Below, one piece after another: positions 33,273-42,876 of a stretch of DNA of 64,000 nucleotides. Position 1 is the first letter of the stretch, and each line of letters begins with the position of its first letter. Below the pieces are notes generated by a model. The model was given only the letters and a program-made list of their open reading frames with translations, was not told the DNA's origin and did not search any database. This DNA comes from an uncultured Christensenellaceae bacterium (GTDB taxonomy: Bacteria > Bacillota > Clostridia > Christensenellales > UBA3700), in the NCBI GenBank assembly GCA_944381325.1, contig CALWKS010000001.1, positions 248,001-312,000 of the forward strand. Reading direction: 5' to 3'. Position numbers and translations under genes: made by a program.

Positions 33273-34151
33273 ATGAACTTTACCAACAAAGACGTTATGG
33301 ATCTGCGCGCAAGAACCGGCGTAGGTATGATGGATTGCAAAAAGGCTCTCGTAGAAGCTGACGGCAATATGGATAAGGCTATCGAGATACTCCGTGAAAA
33401 GGGTATGGCTACCGGCGCTAAGCGCGCAGGCAAGATCGCTTCTCAGGGTATCGTTGACGCATACAGCGAAGGCAACGTAAGCGTTCTCGTTGAAGTAAAC
33501 TGTGAATCAGACTTCGTTGCAAGAGGCGAGCAGTTTAAAGAATTCGTTCAGAAGATCGCTAAATACATTGCATCTGCAAATCCTGCAAACGTTGAAGCTA
33601 TCGTTGAAGCAAACACCGACCTTATCAACGAAACCGTTGCTAAAATCGGCGAAAAGATCGTTATCAGACGTTTTGAAAGATATGTTACCGACGGCGGCAA
33701 GATCAGCAGCTACATTCATATGGGCGGCAAGATCGGCGTTCTCGTTGAGACCGACGCTTCCGCTACCGACGAAGTAGCTCACGACGTTGCTCTTCATATC
33801 GCGGCTGTCAATCCTTCTTACATCTGCTCAAGCGAAATTCCGCAGGAAGTTATTGACAAGGAGAGAGAAATCAGCAAGGCTCAGCTCCTCAATGAAGGAA
33901 AGAAGCCTGAAATCATCGACAAAATCGTCGGCGGCAAAATTTCCAAGTTCTATAAGGAAGTATGTCTGCTTGAACAGCCTTTCGTTAAAGACGGCGAAAA
34001 GTCTGTTGCCGATTATCTCAAGGCTAACGGCGGCGTAAAAGTTCTCAGATTCACCCGTTACACGATGGGCGAAGGTCTTGAAAAGAAAGAAGAAAACCTT
34101 GCAAACGAGGTTGAAGAACAAATCGCAAAAGCTAAAGCGGCAAACAAGTAA
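33273..34151 (+). CDS. tsf: translation elongation factor Ts
   Basis: Guanine nucleotide exchange factor for EF-Tu. It has 292 residues. The N-terminal UBA-like domain carries Leu-Arg-x-Arg-Thr-Gly-Val-Gly-Met-Met-Asp-Cys-Lys near residue 10, followed by Val-Glu-Val-Asn-Cys-Glu-Ser-Asp-Phe-Val-Ala-Arg near residue 72, which contacts EF-Tu. A Glu/Lys-rich C-terminal helix ends the protein. AAAGGAG lies before the ATG. A strong terminator follows, separating rpsB-tsf from pyrH. Confidence 0.98.
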   Translation: MNFTNKDVMDLRARTGVGMMDCKKALVEADGNMDKAIEILREKGMATGAKRAGKIASQGIVDAYSEGNVSVLVEVNCESDFVARGEQFKEFVQKIAKYIASANPANVEAIVEANTDLINETVAKIGEKIVIRRFERYVTDGGKISSYIHMGGKIGVLVETDASATDEVAHDVALHIAAVNPSYICSSEIPQEVIDKEREISKAQLLNEGKKPEIIDKIVGGKISKFYKEVCLLEQPFVKDGEKSVADYLKANGGVKVLRFTRYTMGEGLEKKEENLANEVEEQIAKAKAANK

Positions 34152-34160
34152 TTTTATTAA

Positions 34161-34187
34161 GGGGAACGCTTGACGTTCCCTTTTTTT
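34161..34187 (+). terminator. rho-independent terminator after tsf
   Basis: GGGAACG (34162-34168), 5-nt loop, CGTTCCC (34174-34180), then seven T. Confidence 0.9.
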
Positions 34188-34194
34188 ACAATAA

Positions 34195-34917
<723 letters not shown>

Positions 34918-34933
34918 GATCTTAATAACGATA

Positions 34934-34961
34934 AAAAACCCGCGATATTCGCGGGTTTTTT
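34934..34961 (+). terminator. rho-independent terminator after pyrH
   Basis: AAAACCCGCG pairs with CGCGGGTTTT (centred on the ATATT loop, 34945-34949), ending in six T. Complementary A and T runs make it a possible bidirectional terminator. Confidence 0.9.
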
Positions 34962-35076
34962 AATGCGTTTTTCAAGAATTTAGATTAAAATGTATTTTGT
35001 TGATTAAACAATACGGCTGAATGCGGAATATTATTGAATATAATAAGTCTATAATTATAATATTTATAAAAAAATA

Positions 35077-35105
35077 TTGAACTCACCGCAAAAATTTGAT
35101 ATAAT
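35077..35105 (+). promoter_or_regulatory. sigma-A promoter of frr
   Basis: TTGAAC (35077-35082), 17 bp, TATAAT (35100-35105). GAGGTG lies before ATG 35137. Confidence 0.8.
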
Positions 35106-35136
35106 GCTATTAGCAATTACACGAGGTGCAATTTTT

Positions 35137-35715
35137 ATGATCAACAGTGAAAAAATCGAAGTTCTCGAAGTGTTTGACAAGTATGAAGAAAAACTCGAGA
35201 AAGGCGTAAGCAATCTCAAAGGGGAATATGCAAAGCTCAAGGCGGGCAGAGCCAACGCTCACGTTCTTGACAAGATTTTCGTAGATTACTACGGCACTCC
35301 CACCCCCATTAAGCAGCTGGGCAACATTTCTGTTCCCGAAGCGAGAATTCTTATGATTTCCGTTTGGGACGTTTCAGCGCTTAAGGCAGTTGAAAAGGCT
35401 ATAAACGAAGCAAATATCGGCATCAATCCGCAGAACGACGGCAAAGTTATCCGTCTGATTTTCCCTGAACTGACCGAAGCTAGAAGAAAGGATCTCTGCA
35501 AGGAGATCAGAAGCATGAGCGAGAATACCAAAATCGCGCTCAGAAACGCTCGCCGCGATGCCAACGACGCAGTCAAGAAGCTCAAGAAAGACAATGTCGT
35601 TACTGAAGACGAAGTTGCAGTTTGCGAGAAAGAAATCGATAAGCTGCTTGCTGAAGCCGTTGCAGAAATAGATAAGAGCACAAAAGACAAAGAGCAGGAA
35701 GTAATGACCGTCTGA
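35137..35715 (+). CDS. frr: ribosome recycling factor
   Basis: Splits post-termination ribosomes together with EF-G. It has 192 residues from ATG 35137, close to the usual 185. An upstream in-frame ATG at 35077 lies inside the promoter and is rejected. The Leu-Lys-Ala-Gly-Arg-Ala-Asn-Ala motif near residue 31, Val-Asp-Tyr-Tyr-Gly-Thr-Pro-Thr-Pro near residue 50 and Arg-Arg-Asp-Ala-Asn-Asp near residue 135 are conserved. It has its own promoter after the pyrH terminator and may be cotranscribed with uppS. Confidence 0.97.
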   Translation: MINSEKIEVLEVFDKYEEKLEKGVSNLKGEYAKLKAGRANAHVLDKIFVDYYGTPTPIKQLGNISVPEARILMISVWDVSALKAVEKAINEANIGINPQNDGKVIRLIFPELTEARRKDLCKEIRSMSENTKIALRNARRDANDAVKKLKKDNVVTEDEVAVCEKEIDKLLAEAVAEIDKSTKDKEQEVMTV

Positions 35716-35729
35716 TGACGGGCTTGCTT

Positions 35730-35778
35730 TGCATGCCATTATGCAGGACTTTGCAAGCCGACTTTTTAAGTCGGCTTG
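35730..35778 (+). other. two hairpins between frr and uppS
   Basis: TGCAT/ATGCA (35730-35745) and a perfect 9-bp stem CAAGCCGAC/GTCGGCTTG (35754-35762 and 35770-35778) around a TTTTTAA loop. There is no T-run after the second stem, so it may act in mRNA processing or partial attenuation rather than termination. Confidence 0.5.
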
Positions 35779-35808
35779 TATGCAATATAAAGAAGAAGGG
35801 AGCTTCAA

Positions 35809-36513
35809 ATGCAGGAAGAAATAAAAATTCCGCGCCATATAGCGTTTATTATGGACGGCAACGGCAGATGGGCAAAGAAGAGACTTCTGCCCAGAAAAGT
35901 AGGGCACAGAGAAGGTGTGTCCGCGCTTCGCCGTATGGTCGACGAATGTGAAAAAGCAGGCGTTGAAATGGTTTCTTTTTACGCTTTTTCTACCGAGAAC
36001 TGGACCAGACCGCAGGAAGAAATAGACGCTCTGTTCAAGATGGTCAAAGAATTTGCTGACAATCATCTGGGCGAATACGTAAAGCGCGGTTTCCGCATTA
36101 TGTTTATGGGCGATCTTTCAAAATTGCCCAGAGAAACGGTGGAATCTCTGAAGAAGATAATCCTTTCTGCAAAAGACAACAAAGGCATGATCGTCAACAT
36201 TGCACTCAATTATGGCGGAAGAGACGAGATCCTTCATGCAGTCAACAGAATACTTTCTGAAGGAATAAGAGAAGTCGATATGCAGACGCTTTCAGACTGC
36301 ATGTATACAGGCGGATTGCCTGACCCCGACGTCATTGTAAGAAGCAGCGGCGAAAAGAGACTCAGCAATTTTATGCTGTGGCAGGCTGCGTATGCAGAAC
36401 TTATCTTCGTTGACGATTACTGGCCCGATTTCGATGCAAAGATATTCAGAAAAATACTTGAAGAATATTCAAAGCGCGACAGAAGATACGGCAATGTTCG
36501 CCGCATAGGCTGA
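35809..36513 (+). CDS. uppS: undecaprenyl diphosphate synthase UppS
   Basis: cis-Prenyltransferase making the C55 lipid carrier for wall synthesis. It has 234 residues. The catalytic Met-Asp16-Gly-Asn-Gly-Arg-Trp block is at the N-terminus. Phe-Tyr-Ala-Phe-Ser-Thr-Glu-Asn-Trp near residue 57 and Asp-Pro-Asp-Val-Ile-Val-Arg-Ser-Ser-Gly-Glu-Lys-Arg-Leu-Ser-Asn near residue 172 are signature regions. It feeds MraY of the wall cluster in the same window. cdsA follows after 20 bases. Confidence 0.98.
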   Translation: MQEEIKIPRHIAFIMDGNGRWAKKRLLPRKVGHREGVSALRRMVDECEKAGVEMVSFYAFSTENWTRPQEEIDALFKMVKEFADNHLGEYVKRGFRIMFMGDLSKLPRETVESLKKIILSAKDNKGMIVNIALNYGGRDEILHAVNRILSEGIREVDMQTLSDCMYTGGLPDPDVIVRSSGEKRLSNFMLWQAAYAELIFVDDYWPDFDAKIFRKILEEYSKRDRRYGNVRRIG

Positions 36514-36533
36514 AGCGCTCAAAGGAATAAATT

Positions 36534-37424
36534 ATGCTCAAAAGAATTATTACAGCTGTAGTTTTGCTTGCAGTCGTACTGGGTACGCTTTTCGGACTCA
36601 GACAGCTCAGCCTTTTCTACGTTGACGCGCTTATACTGATATGTATGGCTGTCGGCGTATATGAGATGTTCGGCGCTTTTAAATCGGCGAAATATAAACC
36701 GATGGCGATTCCGCTAATAATTGCGGTGATAGGCATTTACCCCGCGATGTGGTTTTTGCGCGAAACGGGTATAGTTATCGTAATTGCGCTTACCGTAATG
36801 ATTGCGCTGACAATATTCACGTTCGACCATAAATACGAGCTGAAAGACTTTCTCGCAACAGCATTTATTCTGTTCTATCCTATAGTTTTGTTGTCTATTT
36901 TATTCCTTATCAACGGTAAAACAACGATAGGAGACAATCCCGTAAATGAAAACTACGGCGATATGATAGGTATAATGCTTGCGCTGTTTATTCCTGTATT
37001 TACAGATACTTTCGCTTATTTCACAGGTATTGCGATCGGCGGAAAGAAGCTTTGCCCTGAAATCAGCCCTAAAAAGACGATTGCAGGCGCTGTAGGCGGT
37101 CTTATAGGCGGTATGGCGGCAAGTGTGATGGTATTCCTTCTGTTCGATTACTACGGCGTTTTCGATACGATGAAAAACGTGCACACGGTTGCGCTCACCA
37201 CCAATCTTTATACATCTCTTGCGGTATATCTTGTAATAGGCTTTGTAGGTGCGATCGTAAGTGAAGTCGGAGATCTTGCGGCAAGCTGGATAAAGCGCAG
37301 AGCAGGCATTAAGGACTTCGGCAAAATATTCCCGGGGCACGGCGGAATTATGGACAGACTGGACAGCATACTTTTTGTTCTTCCCGTTGTTTACCTGACG
37401 TTTGCTATAATCAACGCTGTATAA
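36534..37424 (+). CDS. cdsA: phosphatidate cytidylyltransferase CdsA
   Basis: Membrane enzyme making CDP-diacylglycerol from phosphatidate and CTP, the branch point of phospholipid synthesis. It has 296 residues with eight or so membrane segments. The family signature is near the C-terminus: Ser-Glu-Val-Gly-Asp-Leu-Ala-Ala-Ser near residue 243 and Phe-Pro-Gly-His-Gly-Gly-Ile-Met-Asp-Arg-Leu-Asp-Ser near residue 265. It lies in the conserved uppS-cdsA-dxr-rseP string. A 64-bp gap before dxr has only a weak hairpin. Confidence 0.96.
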   Translation: MLKRIITAVVLLAVVLGTLFGLRQLSLFYVDALILICMAVGVYEMFGAFKSAKYKPMAIPLIIAVIGIYPAMWFLRETGIVIVIALTVMIALTIFTFDHKYELKDFLATAFILFYPIVLLSILFLINGKTTIGDNPVNENYGDMIGIMLALFIPVFTDTFAYFTGIAIGGKKLCPEISPKKTIAGAVGGLIGGMAASVMVFLLFDYYGVFDTMKNVHTVALTTNLYTSLAVYLVIGFVGAIVSEVGDLAASWIKRRAGIKDFGKIFPGHGGIMDRLDSILFVLPVVYLTFAIINAV

Positions 37425-37488
37425 ATATAAAAGCTTTTTCAGATAATTTTTCTGATTAAATCGCACAATTAAGCAAAAAGGAGAAGAG

Positions 37489-38646
37489 ATGAAAGACCTG
37501 ATAATTCTGGGAAGCACAGGTTCTATCGGTACACAGGCACTTGAAGCGGTGAGACGTTATCCCGCCTCGCTTCGCGTTGCAGGTCTTTGCTGTGAAAAAA
37601 ACGTCGCTCTTCTTCAGAAGCAGATAGACGAATTCAAGCCGCGTTACGTCGCAGTAAGAGACGAAGAAGCGGCAAAATCTCTGAATATCCCTGAGGGTAT
37701 CCAACTTTTTACAGGAGAAAATGCCGCAAAAGAAATAGCGGGGATAGAACGAGCTACAGTTCTTAATTCTCTTGTGGGGATAAGCGGTCTTGAGCCTACG
37801 ATGCGCGCAATAGACGCAGGAAGCGAGATCGCGCTTGCCAACAAAGAAACGCTTGTTGCAGGCGGAGACATTGTTATGCGCGCGGCGAAAGAAAAAGGGG
37901 TGAAAATCCTCCCCGTAGACAGTGAACACAGCGCTATATGGCAGTGCCTGAATCGCAATTCGGAAGCGGCAAAGGATGTAAAAAAGCTTATTCTTACGGC
38001 TTCGGGCGGTGCTTTCAGAGGAAAGAAAAAAGAAGAACTGAAAGACGTTACCATTGACGACGCGCTTAAGCATCCCACCTGGAATATGGGAGTAAAAGTA
38101 ACCGTCGACAGCGCAAGTATGATGAATAAAGGCTTTGAAGTGATCGAAGCGTCTCATCTGTTCGGTATCGGAGAAGACAAGATAGATATCGTCGTTCACA
38201 TACAGAGCGTTGTTCATTCGATGGTTGAATACGATGATGGCAGCATAATCGCTCAGCTCAGTTATCCCGACATGAGACTGCCTATTCAGCTGGCGCTCCT
38301 TTATCCTGAAAGAGGTGATTACTGCTTTACGCCGCTGTCTTTCGACAACCTCAGACTTGACTTTGAAAAACCCGATCTTGAAGTGTTCGAATGTCTTAAA
38401 CTCGCGCTTGATTGCGTAAAGGCAGGAGGCAATTCGACAACCGTCCTCAATGCTGCCAACGAAATTGCCGTTGACAGGTTTGCAAAAAGACAAATAAAAT
38501 TCTACGATATACCATACTATATTAAAAGAGCGCTTGATAAGTTTTCTGACGGCGGAAAGCCGTTCGATAAACTCGAAGACGTGCTCGATACCGACGAAAA
38601 AGTAAAATCATTCGTTGCTGATGTTATCGGGAGAAAAAGAGTATGA
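37489..38646 (+). CDS. dxr: 1-deoxy-D-xylulose 5-phosphate reductoisomerase
   Basis: Second enzyme of the MEP isoprenoid pathway, an NADPH-dependent reductoisomerase and target of fosmidomycin. It has 385 residues. The N-terminal Gly-Ser-Thr-Gly-Ser-Ile-Gly nucleotide loop is at about 7-13, Ala-Asn-Lys-Glu-Thr-Leu near residue 117, Val-Asp-Ser-Glu-His near residue 143 (metal site), and Asn-Lys-Gly-Phe-Glu-Val-Ile-Glu-Ala near residue 213. AAAAGGAG precedes ATG. It overlaps rseP by four bases. ispG lies two genes on, and ispA and dxs are near the end of the window. Confidence 0.98.
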   Translation: MKDLIILGSTGSIGTQALEAVRRYPASLRVAGLCCEKNVALLQKQIDEFKPRYVAVRDEEAAKSLNIPEGIQLFTGENAAKEIAGIERATVLNSLVGISGLEPTMRAIDAGSEIALANKETLVAGGDIVMRAAKEKGVKILPVDSEHSAIWQCLNRNSEAAKDVKKLILTASGGAFRGKKKEELKDVTIDDALKHPTWNMGVKVTVDSASMMNKGFEVIEASHLFGIGEDKIDIVVHIQSVVHSMVEYDDGSIIAQLSYPDMRLPIQLALLYPERGDYCFTPLSFDNLRLDFEKPDLEVFECLKLALDCVKAGGNSTTVLNAANEIAVDRFAKRQIKFYDIPYYIKRALDKFSDGGKPFDKLEDVLDTDEKVKSFVADVIGRKRV

Positions 38647-39746
38647 CGACAATTCTGCTTTGCGTTTCCGCAGGCGAAGTCTTTAAATGGATAGGTTACA
38701 TTATCATTGCGATGATATGTTTTATGTTCATGATAATCGTTCACGAACTGGGACATTACACCGCAGGAAAGATCCTCGGATTTAAGATAAACGAATTTGC
38801 AATCGGTTTCGGACCTGCAATATTCAAGACGACTACAAATAAAAAAACGGGCGAAGTCTTTTCGATACGTTGTATTCCCGCAGGCGGTTTCTGCGCTTTC
38901 GAAGGCGAGGATGAAGAAGCGGAGTCTCCAGACGGCTTCAATGCGCATCCCGTATGGAAGCGCATTATAGTGCTGGCTTCGGGCGTGTTTTTCAATTTTG
39001 TCAGCGCGCTGATTATACTCAATATCTTCTTTATGGCGTACGGAGAAGCAGTTCCCGTCGTCGTGGGAACATACGATTTTGTCGATTCTCAGCACATTCA
39101 GGCATTTGAAGAAGGCGATATGATCGTCAAAGTCAACGGCAAGAACGTTTACAGCCTTCTGGAGTCGGGCAAGCTGGGAGAACTTATCGCGGATTCAGAC
39201 AGCAACGAATTTACCGTAATAAGAGACGGCGAAGAAGTAGTATTCACCGTTGAGAAAGCAGATTACAGTTACAGCTATCAAAACGAGAACGGGGAAACTG
39301 TTACAGAAGTCAAGAAAGGTCTTGGCATAACATACGGCTTCGGGCAATATAAGCTTGGATATTTCTCGGCAGTTGCAAGATCTTTTAATTTCTGCGGAGA
39401 CGTGGTTGAGCTGATATTCAAATCAATAGGACAGCTGTTTACCGGAGCCGCAAAAGTGAAGGATACCATGGGCGGCACGATAACCGCGGTTTCGGCACTC
39501 GTTCAGCTCGGACAGTCGGGATTTGCGGCAGTTGCTTACGGCGTGGCAGTGCTGTCAATATCTATCGCGTTTATGAATATCCTGCCTTTGCCTGCGCTTG
39601 ACGGCTCGCGCATTGTATTTGCCGTGATAGAAGGAATAAGGAAAAAACCTCTAAACCGCAAGGTAGAGGGTATGATACACGCAGTGGGTCTCGTTTTGCT
39701 TATCGGACTTGCAATAACGTTTGACCTGTTGCATTTCTTCGGGTGA
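38643..39746 (+). CDS. rseP: site-2 metalloprotease RseP/RasP
   Basis: Intramembrane zinc protease cleaving membrane-anchored regulators and signal peptide remnants. It has 367 residues. Zinc ligands are His34-Glu35-Leu-Gly-His38 in the first membrane helix, with a conserved Asn-Ile-Leu-Pro-Leu-Pro-Ala-Leu-Asp-Gly block near residue 311 giving the third ligand. One PDZ domain lies at about 140-200, containing Phe-Glu-Glu-Gly-Asp. The gene is coupled to dxr by an ATGA overlap, the conserved arrangement. Likely targets include anti-sigma factors. Confidence 0.96.
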   Translation: MTTILLCVSAGEVFKWIGYIIIAMICFMFMIIVHELGHYTAGKILGFKINEFAIGFGPAIFKTTTNKKTGEVFSIRCIPAGGFCAFEGEDEEAESPDGFNAHPVWKRIIVLASGVFFNFVSALIILNIFFMAYGEAVPVVVGTYDFVDSQHIQAFEEGDMIVKVNGKNVYSLLESGKLGELIADSDSNEFTVIRDGEEVVFTVEKADYSYSYQNENGETVTEVKKGLGITYGFGQYKLGYFSAVARSFNFCGDVVELIFKSIGQLFTGAAKVKDTMGGTITAVSALVQLGQSGFAAVAYGVAVLSISIAFMNILPLPALDGSRIVFAVIEGIRKKPLNRKVEGMIHAVGLVLLIGLAITFDLLHFFG

Positions 39747-39751
39747 AAGAT

Positions 39752-40783
39752 ATGACAAGAAAAGTACAAATAGGAAAAATCGTAATCGGCGGAGGGCAAA
39801 GAATTGCCATACAGTCGATGACCAATACAAAGACAAGCGATATTGACAGCACTGTAAAACAGCTTGCAGAGCTTGAAAAGGCAGGATGCGACATAGCGCG
39901 TTGCTCGGTGCCTGACGAGGCAAGCGCAATAGCGTTGAAGGAGATAGTGAAATCAACTTCAATGCCTATAGTTGCCGACATACATTTCGACTATCGTCTT
40001 GCAGTCAAAGCCGCTGACGCAGGCGCGGCAAAAATCAGAATAAATCCCGGCAATATAGGAGACGAAAGCAAAGTCGAATATCTTGCAAAATATCTCAAAG
40101 AAAGATCGATACCTGTAAGAATTGGCGTAAACGGCGGATCTCTCGATAAAAAATACGAAGGCATGCCTTTGGCTGAAGCTATGTGCGAAAGCGCTCTCGA
40201 GCACGTCAGACTTTTAGAGAAACATTGCTTTGAAGACATCGTCATTTCAGTAAAGTCTTCAGACGTTGTAAACACTATAAAGGCTTACAGACTTCTGTCT
40301 CAGAAGTGTGATTATCCGCTTCACGTCGGAGTAACTGAAGCGGGAATATACGAGAAAGGTCTGATAAAATCCGCAATAGGTATAGGTTCATTGCTGTGCG
40401 ACGGTATAGGCGATACTATAAGGGTTTCGCTTACCGACGATCCCGTAAAAGAAGTATATGCGGCAAAAGAAATGCTCAAGGCTATCGGGCGCTATGACGG
40501 AGCTTATGCCGAGGTGGTTTCTTGTCCGACCTGTGCGAGAACGTGCATTGACGTGCAGGGCATAGCAACGCGTGTTGAAGAATATGCGCGCACTCTGGAC
40601 AAAAGCGTCAAGATCGCGGTTATGGGGTGCGTAGTCAACGGAATAGGAGAGTCGAAAGGCTGCGACATAGGCGTCGCAGGCGGCAAGGACAAGTCGGTAA
40701 TCTTCAGGGAAGGAAAGATCATTGCAACCGTTCCAAATGAAAAAATTTATGAAGAACTGAAAAAAGAAATAGATCGACTTTAA
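39752..40783 (+). CDS. ispG: (E)-4-hydroxy-3-methylbut-2-enyl-diphosphate synthase IspG
   Basis: Iron-sulfur enzyme of the MEP pathway. About 343 residues from ATG 39752; a GTG at 39743 overlapping the rseP stop is an alternative start. The N-terminal Ile-Gln-Ser-Met-Thr-Asn-Thr motif is conserved. The cluster ligands are in Ser-Cys-Pro-Thr-Cys-Ala-Arg near residue 254 and Met-Gly-Cys-Val-Val-Asn-Gly near residue 290. It follows rseP closely, as in many Bacillota where a full polC gene comes next. Confidence 0.97.
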   Translation: MTRKVQIGKIVIGGGQRIAIQSMTNTKTSDIDSTVKQLAELEKAGCDIARCSVPDEASAIALKEIVKSTSMPIVADIHFDYRLAVKAADAGAAKIRINPGNIGDESKVEYLAKYLKERSIPVRIGVNGGSLDKKYEGMPLAEAMCESALEHVRLLEKHCFEDIVISVKSSDVVNTIKAYRLLSQKCDYPLHVGVTEAGIYEKGLIKSAIGIGSLLCDGIGDTIRVSLTDDPVKEVYAAKEMLKAIGRYDGAYAEVVSCPTCARTCIDVQGIATRVEEYARTLDKSVKIAVMGCVVNGIGESKGCDIGVAGGKDKSVIFREGKIIATVPNEKIYEELKKEIDRL

Positions 40784-40893
40784 TATAAGTGATATTTATA
40801 TTTAATCGATATATTTATGAAAATCGGCTTAATTTAGAATATATTTTCAGAATTTTAGCCGCAAATATACTAAAAAAACACATTGCGGACTAA

Positions 40894-40921
40894 TTGACTT
40901 AAGACGTAAATTGGTTATAAA
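40894..40921 (+). promoter_or_regulatory. probable sigma-A promoter of the polC-derived gene
   Basis: TTGACT (40894-40899), 16 bp, TATAAA (40916-40921). The start would fall near 40928, nine bases before ATG 40937, with only a GAAAG as a weak ribosome binding site. Confidence 0.55.
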
Positions 40922-40936
40922 ATTGACCTGAAAGAT

Positions 40937-42523
40937 ATGGAAGAGACAAAAGATTTTTACGGTGATAACTCAAAAACGGATTTTATAAAACTCCTCAACA
41001 TACGCTTCGACAACGCGTATGAGTTTTTGCGCGTACGCTCAGTCGATCTCGATCTTGAAAGCAAGACAGTTAACATTCAGTTCGGCGTTCCGTACTCGGG
41101 AGAGAATGCTTTGAGCGAAGAGGATAAGAAAAAAATTCTGTCTTTTGCCGTTGAAATTCTGCCGTCAGAATACACTGTCAGCGTATCTTACAGAAAATTC
41201 GGCGTTGACAGAGATATCGTCTTCAAGCTGATTAAGGAATACGTAAACAAATATCACAGGGCTTATTCCGTTTTGCTTTCCAGCGATAATATCGATATAG
41301 ATTGCGGGGAAAAGACAGTTACCGTTACGTTTACCGTTGTAAAATCCGTTGCCGATCTTTTTGAAAAGTGCAATCTTATGGGCGGACTGAAAGATTATCT
41401 CGATTCTTCATACGACCGTTCAAACGTTATCAAAATAAATTATACAGACAAACTTATCATCTCTGAGACGGCTAAAGAAGAAGTGCCGGTTATAATTGAC
41501 GATTGTTACATAGAAATCAGCGCGCTTCATAAACTGTGCGGCAGTGAAATCACTTCAAAAGCAAGATATATCCGCGCTTGCACGTCTCCGCAGAGCGCAA
41601 TCTGCGTTACGGGAAAGGTTGAAAGCATAATTGCAAGAAATTCAAAATCTTCAGGCAATCTTTATTACAACTTCACGATAAACGATACGACGGGCGTTAT
41701 GAGATGCTGCTATTTTACGAGAAAAGCGGCAAAAGGACCTCTCGATATTCTCGAAGAAGGCTCGGAAATCGCCGTTGTAGGCGATTTGCAGAACGACAGC
41801 TTCCGCGGAGGACTTTCTCTGATCGCAAAAAGCGTGAGTTTCTGCAAGATAAATTACGATTCTATACTGTCTGAAGAAGATCTGAAACGCAAGAAAACTT
41901 ACATACCCGTAAAAGCAAAGCCTCTCGATATAACCACGCAGCAGAACATATTCGATATGGCGGCAGAAAAGCCTGCTTATCTTACCGATAACAAATTTGT
42001 CGTGTTCGACCTTGAAACTACGGGACTTCTCGACAACGGCGTTCCTTGCAAGATAATTGAAATCGGTGCTGTAAAAATCGTAAACGGAGTCTGCACTGAG
42101 TATTTTTCAACTCTTGTAGATCCTGAAATGCACATTCCCGAGGGTGCTTCTGCCACAAACCACATTTACGACGATATGGTAGAGGACGCGCCTTACATTC
42201 AGGACGTTCTGCCTGATTTTCTCGCATGGGTTGGAAATGCCGTTCTCGTTGCTCACAACGGAGACAAATTCGACTTTATCGTGCTTAAAAACGAAGCGGC
42301 GGCGCAGGGTATGGATATCCCCAACGCTACAAAGGACACAATTGTAATCGCTCAGAATTACCGTTATAAAACGGGAAGAAAAGGTCAGCTCAATTTGCGC
42401 GTGCTCTGCAAGGAATTTGATATTGAACTCGTAGAAGCTCATCGTGCGTATTACGACGCGTACGCAACCGCACAGCTTTTTATCAAGCTCTGCGATTTTA
42501 TCGACGTGTCTAAAATCGGGTAA
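40937..42523 (+). CDS. PolC-derived protein: N-terminal, OB-fold and proofreading exonuclease domains only
   Basis: It has 528 residues, against about 1430 for PolC. Residues 1-200 resemble the PolC N-terminal domain. About 215-310 form an OB fold with Val-Thr-Gly-Lys-Val-Glu and Asp-Thr-Thr-Gly-Val-Met. About 350-525 form a DEDDh exonuclease: Asp358-x-Glu360, Asn441 to Asp446, and His502-x-x-x-x-Asp507. In PolC the exonuclease is inserted into a PHP domain. Here the OB-exonuclease joint is a short linker without PHP His-x-His motifs, and the protein stops after the exonuclease. Both PHP halves and the whole polymerase are missing. The gene sits at the usual polC locus between ispG and rimP. 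The active site is intact, so a nuclease is likely; its role is unknown. Confidence 0.85.
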   Translation: MEETKDFYGDNSKTDFIKLLNIRFDNAYEFLRVRSVDLDLESKTVNIQFGVPYSGENALSEEDKKKILSFAVEILPSEYTVSVSYRKFGVDRDIVFKLIKEYVNKYHRAYSVLLSSDNIDIDCGEKTVTVTFTVVKSVADLFEKCNLMGGLKDYLDSSYDRSNVIKINYTDKLIISETAKEEVPVIIDDCYIEISALHKLCGSEITSKARYIRACTSPQSAICVTGKVESIIARNSKSSGNLYYNFTINDTTGVMRCCYFTRKAAKGPLDILEEGSEIAVVGDLQNDSFRGGLSLIAKSVSFCKINYDSILSEEDLKRKKTYIPVKAKPLDITTQQNIFDMAAEKPAYLTDNKFVVFDLETTGLLDNGVPCKIIEIGAVKIVNGVCTEYFSTLVDPEMHIPEGASATNHIYDDMVEDAPYIQDVLPDFLAWVGNAVLVAHNGDKFDFIVLKNEAAAQGMDIPNATKDTIVIAQNYRYKTGRKGQLNLRVLCKEFDIELVEAHRAYYDAYATAQLFIKLCDFIDVSKIG

Positions 42524-42822
42524 GGTAGAATTTCAGTGATAATTGTGTAACGATAACCGGATATTGCAATATTGTCGTCATTATATTATAATATTTTTGT
42601 AGAAGTTATTTTAATTGCCGTTAAGTGGCGAAATCTTTCTCCGCAAATATCTGTCAGAGCAGTACAACATATAATATCAGAATAACAATTATTTATCGGC
42701 TTTGCTTAACGCTTGACTTGCAGAAATATTTCTGAAAATACGTTTTTTGTCCTCAAAAGCGCAGAATTTGATTAAAAAGCACTTTGCGGAGCAAAAATCA
42801 GAATATTTTTCTTGAAAAAGTG
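42524..42822 (+). other. AT-rich gap downstream of the polC-derived gene
   Basis: About 300 bases with stop codons in all frames. No trace of PolC polymerase motifs was seen in any frame, and no clear terminator. Nothing else is recognisable. Confidence 0.5.
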
Positions 42823-42851
42823 TTGATTTTGTGTTAATTATGTGATACTAT
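42823..42851 (+). promoter_or_regulatory. sigma-A promoter of the rimP-nusA-infB operon
   Basis: TTGATT (42823-42828), 17 bp, TACTAT (42846-42851). Start predicted near 42858, giving a leader of about 60 nt. Confidence 0.7.
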
Positions 42852-42876
42852 ATACACAAGATAGTATTGATTTACT

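Noticed and set aside
35077..35136. Upstream ATG extension of frr
   Set aside because: It overlaps the promoter -35 and -10, and the added residues are not part of the family; ATG 35137 has GAGGTG upstream.
37456..38493. 345-codon minus-strand frame opposite dxr
   Set aside because: Antisense shadow of a recognised enzyme gene.
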